From Methylophilaceae bacterium 11 (lineage in GTDB: Bacteria > Pseudomonadota > Gammaproteobacteria > Burkholderiales > Methylophilaceae), in contig JCKJ01000001.1 in NCBI GenBank assembly GCA_000525025.1, forward strand, positions 186,001 through 250,000: a stretch of DNA of 64,000 bases, written 5' to 3'. Each line of letters opens with the position of its first letter. The stretch's first letter is position 1. This document shows positions 7,557-16,038 of the stretch, in pieces. The translations under genes and the position numbers were made by a program. Under the pieces are notes generated by a model. It ran no database searches. It was not told the DNA's origin and worked only from the letters and a program-made list of their open reading frames with translations.

Positions 7557-8492
7557 TTAAGTAATGTTTATTAACACCGTACTCTGTACATTGTAAATGT
7601 TTTGAGAAAAATGTGACTTAACTCGATAGTCCAGCAATGCTTGGAAAATATCAGCGCATGAGTCGGGAGTAGGTACTATTTTACCGTTTTGATCAAAACT
7701 GATATTTAAACCAAACGCTTGATAGTTCTTTCTTAGGCTATCGATGAATGCAGGGTTCTTATAAAAGCCTTTTTGCTTGATAGCAGAGGCTCTTCGAAGT
7801 TGCATCTTATTGTTACCAACATAGTTAATAACATGCGACATATCAGAAAAAACCCCCGCAAATGCTGGGTCTGCTTGCATGGATGAGAAATCTTGAATAT
7901 GTGCCTCTTTATAGCTCAATAAAGATTCAAAGTTTTGTTTCGATTGAATTAGCACACTGTCATTAACTATAAAAAAATCAAAGTTTTTAGATATATTGAA
8001 GCTTGGCTTAACTTCTAGCTCTAGCCCTTCATCAGAAAATAGTGCGGAAATTATACCAACACTTTTTTTTGTCTTCCACGAGTCATCGGTTTTTCTAACA
8101 CAATGAATAACAGTGTTGTTGTGCACCAATTTAATGGAATAGAAATCTGCATTAGCTATTTTCTCAATTTTGGTAATTTTTTTATTGTCTGTCTCATTAG
8201 CAGCCTGCTGAACAATAATGTCTGCGTGGGTTTCCAGCTTAGGGATTGACAATGCACTTGCTTCGTTATTTTGCGCCATGATGTCATAGTCTAAAACTTC
8301 AGTCACTTGATTAAGGGCTACTGAAATCGCCTGCTTAATTGGTGTTATCAAGTTTTCAGATGTGTCCACCCACCTTCCTGTGAAGACTGGGGTATTAGGA
8401 TCTTTGTTGCTAGATGACTTCTTAAAAATCCAAAGCATGAGAGTTGCATTTGCTAGATCAAACCCTTTTAATAAATCCAAGTCAGCCGACAT
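7557..8492 (-). CDS. kwaB: Kiwa anti-phage protein KwaB (DUF4868)
   Basis: A 311-residue soluble protein that I identify as KwaB from its overall pattern (DUF4868) and its position directly behind a KwaA-like membrane protein. In Kiwa, KwaB is the cytoplasmic partner that binds DNA and acts against phage once the membrane partner detects infection. Typical features are the N-terminal LWIFKK segment, a central beta-rich part with IHCVRKTDDSWK, and the C-terminal DSLRKNYQAFGLNISFD-type region. The ATG has AAGGA upstream, and the gap to kwaA is 10 bases, so the two are one operon. Assignment is by memory of the family, not by search. Confidence 0.82.
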   Translation of the reverse strand: MSADLDLLKGFDLANATLMLWIFKKSSSNKDPNTPVFTGRWVDTSENLITPIKQAISVALNQVTEVLDYDIMAQNNEASALSIPKLETHADIIVQQAANETDNKKITKIEKIANADFYSIKLVHNNTVIHCVRKTDDSWKTKKSVGIISALFSDEGLELEVKPSFNISKNFDFFIVNDSVLIQSKQNFESLLSYKEAHIQDFSSMQADPAFAGVFSDMSHVINYVGNNKMQLRRASAIKQKGFYKNPAFIDSLRKNYQAFGLNISFDQNGKIVPTPDSCADIFQALLDYRVKSHFSQNIYNVQSTVLINIT

Positions 8493-8502
8493 GTCTTATC
8501 CT

Positions 8503-9090
8503 TTATTTTTTGATTATTAATACATCCTGAATTGTTTCTTGAGCACAATTCTGCTTTGGCGAAAGCTCGATTTTAGAAAGAGCTGTAGCGTAAAATTCAT
8601 CGCCACTCCCGGCAAAGCTATACTTAATTTCGTATAGCCTCCAACCAAAAGCTACGAATAGAGGGTTGAGAATAATTAGTCCTGATTTATATGTAATCCA
8701 AAATATCCAAAGTATAAATATTGTAAAACCTACAAATTTACTTGTGTCTTGGTAATCTAAACTCATGAACGACACAATATATGGGAGAACATAATTCATT
8801 AAATCCGCTGGCACCGGTTTGGACTCAATGATATTTATATTCTTCTTCGGATCTACTTTATAGAGTGTGAAAATTGCAATGAAGAAACAAAATGTACACG
8901 CTATAAGAAAAGAAGTGGCAAATATGGGGTTTTTAAGAGGAAGCTTGCATTCTGTGGCAAAAATTATCCACGGATTACAGAAGCCTAGATTGTATATATC
9001 TTTATCAAAATTTTGACACAAGAGAATCACGCTCAATGGAAGATATGAGCCTATATAAATTACCGCCGCTGAAATTACTCTTAATTGCAT
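8503..9090 (-). CDS. kwaA: Kiwa anti-phage membrane protein KwaA
   Basis: A 195-residue membrane protein with helices at about residues 5-26, 54-77, 97-113 and 119-157, matching the length and architecture of KwaA. In the known system KwaA forms an inner-membrane complex with KwaB and senses phage attachment or injection. The SYLPLSVIL segment in the first helix and the C-terminal soluble tail after the last helix fit the family. It is AT-rich compared with the chromosome flanks. The start has only a weak ribosome site. It begins a two-gene operon with kwaB, which supports both assignments. Confidence 0.8.
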   Translation of the reverse strand: MQLRVISAAVIYIGSYLPLSVILLCQNFDKDIYNLGFCNPWIIFATECKLPLKNPIFATSFLIACTFCFFIAIFTLYKVDPKKNINIIESKPVPADLMNYVLPYIVSFMSLDYQDTSKFVGFTIFILWIFWITYKSGLIILNPLFVAFGWRLYEIKYSFAGSGDEFYATALSKIELSPKQNCAQETIQDVLIIKK

Positions 9091-9255
9091 AAAATTCAGA
9101 TAATTCTTTTTATTTCTTTAATTGAAAGATAATTTTAAGACTATTTGATTTATTCGCAAATTTTACGATGCATCATAATATGCATAACTCTTACATAACC
9201 ACTACTTCTTCTGAAGTAGTTGCTCAAAACACCCTTAGAGTCAATCTTGGTTACA

Positions 9256-9798
9256 TTAACTTCTTCTATAACTCGAAGCCCCTCCTACGCGAACTCCAAG
9301 ATACATAACGCATGCAGTGACTTTCCAAACGCCACGAACCCGCATACCCCAATAAAAGACTCGATCTACAGTGTCACGCTTCACTGCAGCTGCAATCGGG
9401 TTGGCTGGATTTCTGTAAAGATAATCATGAACTATTGCGGCATAAATAGTGTTGTTCAAAGGTGATAAAAGCGAGTGTAAAAGTCTCGGAATACTAGCGA
9501 AGTCAGTTGCAAAAAGTTTTGGTATTGTCAGGGAATGTGGCGTCCCATCAATTACTAGGGGGATATGCCAATCAAATACTGTAACAAAATGCCCTCGTGA
9601 CCCACTCGGAATTAAGTAGATATCACCCGTTGTGAGAGTGACTGTACGTTGCAGTTCAGTTGCATCAGCACTAGGGGCATTTACCCAAGCGAAGATTGGT
9701 GGATTTTTGTTGGAAAATTTAACGACTAAATGTTTGGGCTTTATCAAGGTAACCAAAAGCAATAGAGCTACTATAGCTGCTAGTAAGATTGTAAACAC
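9256..9798 (-). CDS. DUF1353 family protein with N-terminal membrane anchor
   Basis: A 180-residue protein. Residues 1-19 form a hydrophobic anchor; the rest holds the DUF1353 signature: FATDFASIPR, then HDYLYR, a KRDTVDRVFYWGMR helix and a C-terminal Gly-rich segment. DUF1353 proteins are common in phages and prophages, with no established function. Here no phage genes accompany it, so it is probably cargo or a phage leftover within the island. It stands between the Kiwa operon and an oppositely oriented unknown gene. An imperfectly understood hairpin (ACTACTTC/GAAGTAGT, 9201-9221) lies downstream. Confidence 0.78.
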   Translation of the reverse strand: MFTILLAAIVALLLLVTLIKPKHLVVKFSNKNPPIFAWVNAPSADATELQRTVTLTTGDIYLIPSGSRGHFVTVFDWHIPLVIDGTPHSLTIPKLFATDFASIPRLLHSLLSPLNNTIYAAIVHDYLYRNPANPIAAAVKRDTVDRVFYWGMRVRGVWKVTACVMYLGVRVGGASSYRRS

Positions 9799-10039
9799 TA
9801 TTCACCCCATCAACTAAAAGTATCGTTAAGTCGATAGCTACTATACTCTTACACATTAAGCGATTAAAGCAGTTTGAATTTCTCTTTGAGGTAGAGACTC
9901 TAGTTACAAGTAGAGTCCATATACTTTATAGTCAATTGAAGAAAGCCTATTGCATGATTCTCACATTAAAAATTTGGAAGCACTTAAGAGTTTAGTTATA
10001 GTTCTATAATCTGAGGATTAAGTTAAATTTCAAGCAGAA

Positions 10040-10912
10040 ATGAACCGAATTAAGAAAAATATTACTGTTCGTTTTTTCTCTATAGAGACAAAAGGAAAGC
10101 TATTGGACAGCTTCGCGTCCGCTTTTGCTGCAAACAAACTTAATGATAAATCTCGAATCTTAAATCTTAAGCTCAAAAAGCACCTAATTAAAATTTCTGA
10201 AGAGCATAGTGTTGCTGGCATAAGCGCGTATGCAGTGACGGTCGTTCGTGAAAGAAATACTTGGCAAACAAAAGCCACTAGCGATGGTTCAATTACTGGT
10301 TTAGCACTGAATCAAGGCATTATTGGGGACCCATATTTCTTTTTTGTTGTTCCCAGCAAGAAGATTTTGCTTGGATTTACCACTGGTCCGAGCGGAAGTT
10401 TGATTTCCGTTGGCAAAACGATGTTGGATCAGTTTAACTCTGATCGTCTGTCTGAGGTTAAGTTGGATCTAATAACGAAGGAAAAAGATTATGGCTTACT
10501 GCGAGATTTGCCTACTTACAGCAAGCTACATTTCAAAATCCAGTCCACATCATTAGCTGATATTACCGATGACGCGCCTCAAATGATGAGGAATCTAAGT
10601 GCCGCACCCTACATCAACAATAATATGCAGTTGGATCTTGAACTCGATCTCAATGATGAAACTAGAGATGCTTTTCCCAATGAAGTGATTTTAGAGCTTA
10701 TTGAATTCCTATCTGACCACGATGGATGTAATTTCCTTAAAGTACAGGGTGTAAACAAGAATGGGAATGCAGTTAAATTAGACTTCGGAAATGCATTTGT
10801 AAATTTCAAGACTGAAATCCAAACTCGGGATCAGTTTATTGATGAAAATAATGCGACCAAGCTGCTTAAAGAAGCGCTTGTCGATTATATAGAATCTCAA
10901 CTTAGTGTTTGA
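10040..10912 (+). CDS. Uncharacterised island protein convergent with Hachiman
   Basis: A 290-residue soluble protein with no signal peptide or membrane helix. The start is basic and beta-like (ITVRFFS). A central stretch KILLGFTTGPSGSLISVGKT and an acidic C-terminal half are the most distinctive features; the GPSGSLISVGKT part resembles a phosphate-binding loop only loosely and should not be read as one. The 3' end overlaps the 3' end of hamB on the opposite strand by 11 bases, so the pair is tightly convergent and could produce antisense transcripts. I recognise no family. It is the only plus-strand gene between HNH and the integrase end, so it has its own promoter. Confidence 0.75.
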   Translation: MNRIKKNITVRFFSIETKGKLLDSFASAFAANKLNDKSRILNLKLKKHLIKISEEHSVAGISAYAVTVVRERNTWQTKATSDGSITGLALNQGIIGDPYFFFVVPSKKILLGFTTGPSGSLISVGKTMLDQFNSDRLSEVKLDLITKEKDYGLLRDLPTYSKLHFKIQSTSLADITDDAPQMMRNLSAAPYINNNMQLDLELDLNDETRDAFPNEVILELIEFLSDHDGCNFLKVQGVNKNGNAVKLDFGNAFVNFKTEIQTRDQFIDENNATKLLKEALVDYIESQLSV

Positions 10913-13409
10913 GTAGACCGATTAACTCTCTCCGAGTGACGGTATGAATTCTATCTAGTGCATTTGAATTTAGTAGTTCTATTAAATCAGCAGAGTTTTT
11001 GATTTCAACCGATGGTTCCAGTAACTCATCAATTTCAATTGCTGCTTCCCGGGATGCTCCTAAGTTTATTAGGCTAACTACACGATCTTTATAGGCTCCA
11101 ATCTCAAGATAGGAGTGAAGGTTAGCTTTGGAAAGCTCCAGTCCTCTATCTGCACGAACGTTGTTAAGCAGAAGCTGATAACAACGTAGCGCATTCGCTA
11201 ATCGAAACATCACATCAGTATTGATAGTTTTCATTATTTTTCTGATGGCGGAGTTGGTGCTACCAGAAATATCATTTTCTTCATTGAACTGGATTTGGTC
11301 TTTAATGATTTCTTTGAGACTATCTCCGCGAACCCATTTTCTGGCAATCAGGCACACAAATTCAATTGAGTCATTTTCCTTTGGCGTATAAATATAAAAC
11401 TCATTTAGCTTGTAACAAACAGAAAGAAGAGTCTCACGTAATTTAGGCGACATTGGGTGAGGAAGTGTCCAAGCCTCTAAAGAGTCTAAGCTTGATAAAA
11501 ATTCATACAGATTATTCTGCTGGATATAACCCACAGTTGGATTGGATTCTAAGGTGAATGTCGGGACCTTGAGATTAGCATGTGCTTTTCCAACAGCATC
11601 AACAAGCAACTTGCGTGCATGTGAGGTTAATTCAAGATCATCAGCATCAATGGTATTGGACAAATTTTCACTGGCAAACTCTCTTAGAAGCTTATTGGCA
11701 ATCGAGTAATGTTTGTACTGATCATTTTGAGAGTTGTCATAATTGCCAGTTAAAGCTGAAAGCACACTGTCCAACTCTTCATTAAGTGCTTTGAAGTAGG
11801 TTGGGATTTTTTTCTCTTCATCAACTTTCTCATCAAAGTAATCTTGAACAGCCCATTTGTTATGATTGAAAAGAAAAACATTACCAGAAAAGTGCTTTAA
11901 CATCCTGCCAGCTCTGCCAGTGATGTTATTCAGTTTTACGTCCTCTAGTGGTTTTGAGGTTTCACCAAATACCGGTTGCATTGGGTTTTCAAGAAATAAG
12001 TTTTTTGCAGGTAAGTTGACGCCTTCTGCAAGCGTACTTGTGCAGGCAATGAAATTGATATGGCCGCCTTTAACTAGGTTTTCTACCATGATACGCACTG
12101 AGCTTGGTAGAGGGCCATAATGAAATGCGATGCCTTTCCTTAAGTTATCTGCAAGACTGTAATCTTCATGAATGAAATTTTCGACATAGTCTGCAGCCTC
12201 TACTTGAGATGAGTGTGGGGTGTAGTCTGGAATTTCATGCTCTACTAGCTCAGTAAGGTCATCAGCCATATCTTCACAATAATCAGGCCTATTTCTGAAA
12301 ATGATGTTGTTCTGCCCTTGGCCTAATTTAAAAACAACATCAACGAATTTTGTCCCTTTAAAACCCTTAGGAATGGTGTGAGAGCAGTTTTCGTTAAACA
12401 AAGATACTTTCAGGTTAGTACCAATGGTATCTACATTCATTAATATCTTGGCAACTGGTGAGTGTTTCGTGATTTGCTTTTTGAATTTGACCTCTTTGAA
12501 AATAGTGCTGAAGGAGTCTTGATAACTATCAGATGGCATACTGATGATGATCTGAGGGAGGCTATTCTCTAGTACTTTCTCTATTGTGATGTGAAGTAAT
12601 ACGCCTCTGCTTTGATCAGTAATATTATGGGCTTCATCTATGAATAAGTAGTTGAAGTTGATATCACCCTTAAGCATGACCTCATGCAATCTCTCTTGAG
12701 TCATTACGAAGAAGGTCTTCGCGCGGAACTGACCATCTCTGGGAACAGTACATATCTCAATGTCTTTTCCGAGGTCTTGTTCTTTGATTAGTTCATATAG
12801 CTTGCCTGCCACTTCAGTGATTAGTGCTCTCGTCGGCACGACAATTGCAGCAAATGCACCATCACTTTTACCTACGTTATCAAGTAGGTAATTCAAAATG
12901 ATATGTGTTTTACCTGCAGAGGTTGGAGCAGAAGTGATGACATCTTCACCTGAGACTAGATGCTCCCACAGGACTCTTTGGAAATCAGTTAATGTGAACT
13001 TCATTTCCTCCACAGTATTGAGATCACGTCTAAAGTCATTTAGAGCATGCAAATCAAAACTGTATCGGTAATCAATGTTTGGATAACGTTCGGTCAACAA
13101 ATCAATATTGGGGAAATCTCCGCTGCTGGCAAATAAAATATTAGCGATTGGAATTAACCCTGGATGGTCATTACCGTACAGGTCTAGCAGCATGGCCATT
13201 AAGACTGCACCTTCATCTTTGTAGTCTTTTAGTCCTGATTTATGAAATATTTGTGCGGCGTCCGCTAATTTCTTAATATCGCTTTTCCCCAGAATCTTGG
13301 TTGCACCAATCAAATCAGTTACATATGAACTAAATAGTAGTTGCTTGGTTTGGCTATAACCTTCATTGGTGATTATTCTTTCAGATAGAGTTTGGAAAAA
13401 TTCACTCAT
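10902..13409 (-). CDS. hamB: Hachiman anti-phage helicase HamB
   Basis: An 835-residue superfamily 2 helicase of the Ski2-like type. Walker A (APTSAGKT) is at about 161-168, DEAH at about 258-261, a FHYGPLPSSVR segment near 429-439, TLAEGVNLPA near 459-468, and motif VI GRAGR near 498-502. In Hachiman, HamB monitors DNA and releases or activates the HamA nuclease. The start is the ATG at 13409, which overlaps the hamA stop by 8 bases; a TTG six bases earlier is possible. All helicase motifs appear intact. The partner gene upstream confirms the system. Confidence 0.9.
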   Translation of the reverse strand: MSEFFQTLSERIITNEGYSQTKQLLFSSYVTDLIGATKILGKSDIKKLADAAQIFHKSGLKDYKDEGAVLMAMLLDLYGNDHPGLIPIANILFASSGDFPNIDLLTERYPNIDYRYSFDLHALNDFRRDLNTVEEMKFTLTDFQRVLWEHLVSGEDVITSAPTSAGKTHIILNYLLDNVGKSDGAFAAIVVPTRALITEVAGKLYELIKEQDLGKDIEICTVPRDGQFRAKTFFVMTQERLHEVMLKGDINFNYLFIDEAHNITDQSRGVLLHITIEKVLENSLPQIIISMPSDSYQDSFSTIFKEVKFKKQITKHSPVAKILMNVDTIGTNLKVSLFNENCSHTIPKGFKGTKFVDVVFKLGQGQNNIIFRNRPDYCEDMADDLTELVEHEIPDYTPHSSQVEAADYVENFIHEDYSLADNLRKGIAFHYGPLPSSVRIMVENLVKGGHINFIACTSTLAEGVNLPAKNLFLENPMQPVFGETSKPLEDVKLNNITGRAGRMLKHFSGNVFLFNHNKWAVQDYFDEKVDEEKKIPTYFKALNEELDSVLSALTGNYDNSQNDQYKHYSIANKLLREFASENLSNTIDADDLELTSHARKLLVDAVGKAHANLKVPTFTLESNPTVGYIQQNNLYEFLSSLDSLEAWTLPHPMSPKLRETLLSVCYKLNEFYIYTPKENDSIEFVCLIARKWVRGDSLKEIIKDQIQFNEENDISGSTNSAIRKIMKTINTDVMFRLANALRCYQLLLNNVRADRGLELSKANLHSYLEIGAYKDRVVSLINLGASREAAIEIDELLEPSVEIKNSADLIELLNSNALDRIHTVTRRELIGLLKH

Positions 13410-14295
13410 TGGCAATACCCATATAAGTAATAAATTCCGCAGTGAGCTGTTTTAAACAGGTAAATGGAAGCATCAACAGAATGGTTTTGTCACAGCTCAG
13501 CTCCTTCTTTTGGAGCTTTAAATAAAAGTCTTCAATGTAATCAGTAGCTTTTCCCTTATATTTCTCTATAAACTGTACTTCATCAGTCATGATCTCCGGC
13601 TGTGTGAAGCCAATGAAGCAAGGAGAGTGGATAACGTCAGATAAATCATTATCTGCCCAGGGATCTAATAATTCCATGAGTTCGGCTTTGGTTTCGGGGG
13701 TGATGCCTGGGAAGTCTAAATTACTGTCTATCAGGTTCAGTTCATGCTTGTATTTATCTTGTGCAGATTTCATGGACTTAGCAGCAGCACGTGCCGCAGG
13801 TTTAAATTTCTTATGAAGTTTTGACTCCCCAAGGAATACTTTGAATGTGCCATCTATATACTGACCATGCACAGCGTCCGCTCCAAGGGCAGACATGCCT
13901 GCAGCCCCTTTCATAGAAATTTTGCTTATTAACTTAGGTGCGCCGATGTAAACATCCATAAGAGTGAACAAAATCAGTTCACCGAGATCACCTTGGGCGG
14001 TATGAGTATGAAGAAAATTTACTGATTTTTTAAAGAGGCTTTCTGGGCTTCTCGGGTTTTTCAAACCCAGCTTTTCTTCAATTTCCTTACATGAAAGAAC
14101 AAAATTGGTAAGTATCCCCTTTTTGATTTCATCAAAGAATTCATCGTGGGAAGATTTACCATCTTTTATAGGGAGGTATACAAGGAGAGTATTTACAGCA
14201 GTGCCATCACTCAAAGTGTGAGTGAATTCTACCTCTCTAAGAATCTGTTTGATTTCATCGGCATTTTTTAATTGGGATTGAAGCTTTTTCTCCAT
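13402..14295 (-). CDS. hamA: Hachiman anti-phage nuclease HamA (DUF1837)
   Basis: A 297-residue protein of the DUF1837 family, the nuclease subunit of Hachiman. A PD-(D/E)xK-type active site can be followed: GDLGE at about 102-106, GAD at 138-140 and GESK at 156-159. In the known system HamA with HamB degrades DNA after infection-associated DNA damage, stopping phage spread. The ATG follows a GGGGAAAG purine tract. It overlaps hamB, so translation is coupled. All putative catalytic residues are present, so the system looks functional. Confidence 0.9.
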   Translation of the reverse strand: MEKKLQSQLKNADEIKQILREVEFTHTLSDGTAVNTLLVYLPIKDGKSSHDEFFDEIKKGILTNFVLSCKEIEEKLGLKNPRSPESLFKKSVNFLHTHTAQGDLGELILFTLMDVYIGAPKLISKISMKGAAGMSALGADAVHGQYIDGTFKVFLGESKLHKKFKPAARAAAKSMKSAQDKYKHELNLIDSNLDFPGITPETKAELMELLDPWADNDLSDVIHSPCFIGFTQPEIMTDEVQFIEKYKGKATDYIEDFYLKLQKKELSCDKTILLMLPFTCLKQLTAEFITYMGIANE

Positions 14296-14530
14296 GGATC
14301 TTTCCCCAAATCACTTTTGTATCAATTTCTAAAACAACAAAGTTGTATATCTTGTGATTATCAGCATAGTTTTAAGTACAAGTCAGGCAGCGATTTCAAT
14401 ATAAACACCTTCTTCTAGAGTTACAGAGTATACATATTAAAGGTGGATGCGAATATTGGACGTAGTAGACTTAATGACCTATTGTGCTCAGATTTGAAAT
14501 CTTTCTGTCCCGTCGCCCCTATACATCGGG

Positions 14531-15310
14531 TTAGCCCTGATGGTTAGATTCGCTAATTACTACGATTCTAGAAACTTCAGACCCTAGTTCCTCATCAGAG
14601 TACTCTCCGTCATTCGAGTCGCGATCTAGCCGAGACATAAGTCGATTTATATGTTCGGGCGGGTTTGGCAAGAGGAGCGCATCCTGATCGATAACTTCTG
14701 CTACATACATCTGCACTCTCGTAGGAAGGTCATGCCCATCAGAGCTAGAGGGGCAAAATAGGCAATGGAATGGAAGCATATGAGGAGAAAGAACCGCCAA
14801 CGCTTTGGTAGGAGCTAACCCAGAGACTACTCCCGCTGCAATTACTGAAATGCCATAATGCTGGTCATTTATCAGATATGTTGAGCATCCTCGCTTAGGT
14901 GTGGGTTTGGTACCACTAGGCCATGCGGTGTAAAGACAGTAGATAGGTGTCGCGTGTACCGCGCTCGCTGCGTTAATCAACTTTTGGCTTTGAGGGAGCT
15001 CGCCAGACTTGGGTTTTGGATGTAGGTGGGGGTACTCGCTTTTTGCATAATCAATGATCTTTGCCTGAATTCTTAGGCCAAAACTTTTTCCAGATATGCC
15101 GATAACCCAAAGCTCCCAGTCTGCACCGTTAACTGCTTCTTTTTGTTTGGTGAATGCGTCAACCCTATAGGTGCCAGATGCCATCATTTTGAGTCCAAGG
15201 ACTAGGAAGTCAGTAATGGACTCTTCGCCAACTCGACAATGATGTAACGCAGCGGTGTAAATCGTCTTCCAGACTAGGCTGCTTGCCATAATGGCGTTAT
15301 TGCAAAGCAT
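14531..15310 (-). CDS. DUF6615-like protein, putative PD-(D/E)xK nuclease
   Basis: A 259-residue protein; ATG at 15310 with GGAGG seven bases upstream (a GTG two codons earlier is less likely). Near the N-terminus are EESITDFLVLGLK and then GADWELW (Asp and Glu at about 64 and 66) followed by LRIQAK (Gln-x-Lys at 82-84). This Glu...Asp-x-Glu...Gln-x-Lys series fits a restriction-endonuclease-like core; the pattern recalls the DUF6615 family. No partner helicase or methylase is adjacent. It is the last gene of a possible three-gene minus-strand unit. The nuclease reading is inference from motif spacing. Confidence 0.68.
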   Translation of the reverse strand: MLCNNAIMASSLVWKTIYTAALHHCRVGEESITDFLVLGLKMMASGTYRVDAFTKQKEAVNGADWELWVIGISGKSFGLRIQAKIIDYAKSEYPHLHPKPKSGELPQSQKLINAASAVHATPIYCLYTAWPSGTKPTPKRGCSTYLINDQHYGISVIAAGVVSGLAPTKALAVLSPHMLPFHCLFCPSSSDGHDLPTRVQMYVAEVIDQDALLLPNPPEHINRLMSRLDRDSNDGEYSDEELGSEVSRIVVISESNHQG

Positions 15311-15388
15311 ATCCACACCTCCATTAGGCTAATAATTTTATGTTAAGTGACGTGCTAGCGTGTCTCGCTTGGTGAATGTGTCATCCAA

Positions 15389-15643
15389 TTAAGCATCATC
15401 TTTTTCAACATCCTCTTGCTTGGAACCAAAATAATAGCCAATAACTACGAATATGATGTTTAGAAGGAAGTCTATATATTCAAACTTTTCCTTTACAACG
15501 ATTACGTAGCAAATTGAGAGTACTAAAACTATTGCAATGATAGAGGCGGCATTGCTTTTCTTCTCGAAGAAATTACCGACCAACATGGAAATAACACTGC
15601 GACCAAAAGTGCGAGCCCACCAACTCTTTTCTGTTGTAGTCAC
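15389..15643 (-). CDS. Small two-helix membrane protein
   Basis: An 84-residue protein with two membrane helices (about residues 33-50 and 56-71), an amphipathic basic N-terminus and an acidic tail (QEDVEKDDA). The start is GTG with AAGGAG seven bases upstream, a strong ribosome site. It lies between the A7-run gene and the DUF6615-like gene, all on the minus strand with gaps of 39 and 78 bases. Small membrane proteins in defence operons often act as membrane effectors or anchors; here that is only a hypothesis. Confidence 0.65.
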   Translation of the reverse strand: MTTTEKSWWARTFGRSVISMLVGNFFEKKSNAASIIAIVLVLSICYVIVVKEKFEYIDFLLNIIFVVIGYYFGSKQEDVEKDDA

Positions 15644-15682
15644 TTAATTCTCCTTTTTATAGTACTAACGATTGAGTTATGT

Positions 15683-15801
15683 TTAATTGACTGTTACTTC
15701 AGCATTTATATTTAGTGCGGCTACTAATTTTAACTGTTCGTCTTTACTTATAATTGGTGCATTACAAGTGTTATGGATTTTAATAATCTCGTCGTTTTTT
15801 T
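15683..15801 (-). other. -1 frame extension and A7 slippery run
   Basis: The 0 frame reads AAG AAA AAA ACG; a slip of one base back gives AAC GAC GAG and opens a frame of about 38 codons (starting NDEIIKIHNTC) to TAA at 15683. The extension closes the gap to the next gene to 39 bases. A-runs of this kind are known sites of frameshifting and of polymerase slippage. Confidence 0.5.
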
Positions 15802-16038
15802 CTTCATAGCTTCATGAAGGTTGCTTAAACATACTTTTAGAAGTCCAATTGGGTCCCCAACACGATTTTGTGAAAAACTAACTAAATACCAAAAATTGTC
15901 AGTGATTTCAAAAAACTCACCATTTAACAGATAACCAGAAGTATCTTGGTCTATGCGAATGCTTAATTTTCTACCTTCTTTAGTGTATATAATTATGTGG
16001 TGAAGTTGTTCTTGCCATAAGTTAAGAATCACATCCAT
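15748..16038 (-). CDS. Small unknown protein, reading frame probably interrupted at an A7 run
   Basis: The ATG has GGGGA upstream. The uninterrupted frame gives 96 residues, beta-rich with many aromatics. After the Lys run (HEAMKKK) it ends in an unnatural-looking tail of 15 residues. At that point the coding strand has seven A (15795-15801). Reading one base back gives a continuation of acidic, well-formed sequence to a TAA at 15683-15685, total about 118 residues. Either an indel broke the gene, a -1 frameshift or transcriptional slippage joins the two parts, or the base count is wrong. I do not recognise the family. Confidence 0.6.
   Translation of the reverse strand: MDVILNLWQEQLHHIIIYTKEGRKLSIRIDQDTSGYLLNGEFFEITDNFWYLVSFSQNRVGDPIGLLKVCLSNLHEAMKKKTTRLLKSITLVMHQL

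Noticed and set aside
10040-10912. GPSGSLISVGKT read as a Walker A motif of an ATPase
   Set aside because: Spacing does not match GxxxxGK[S/T], and no Walker B or other ATPase motif follows.
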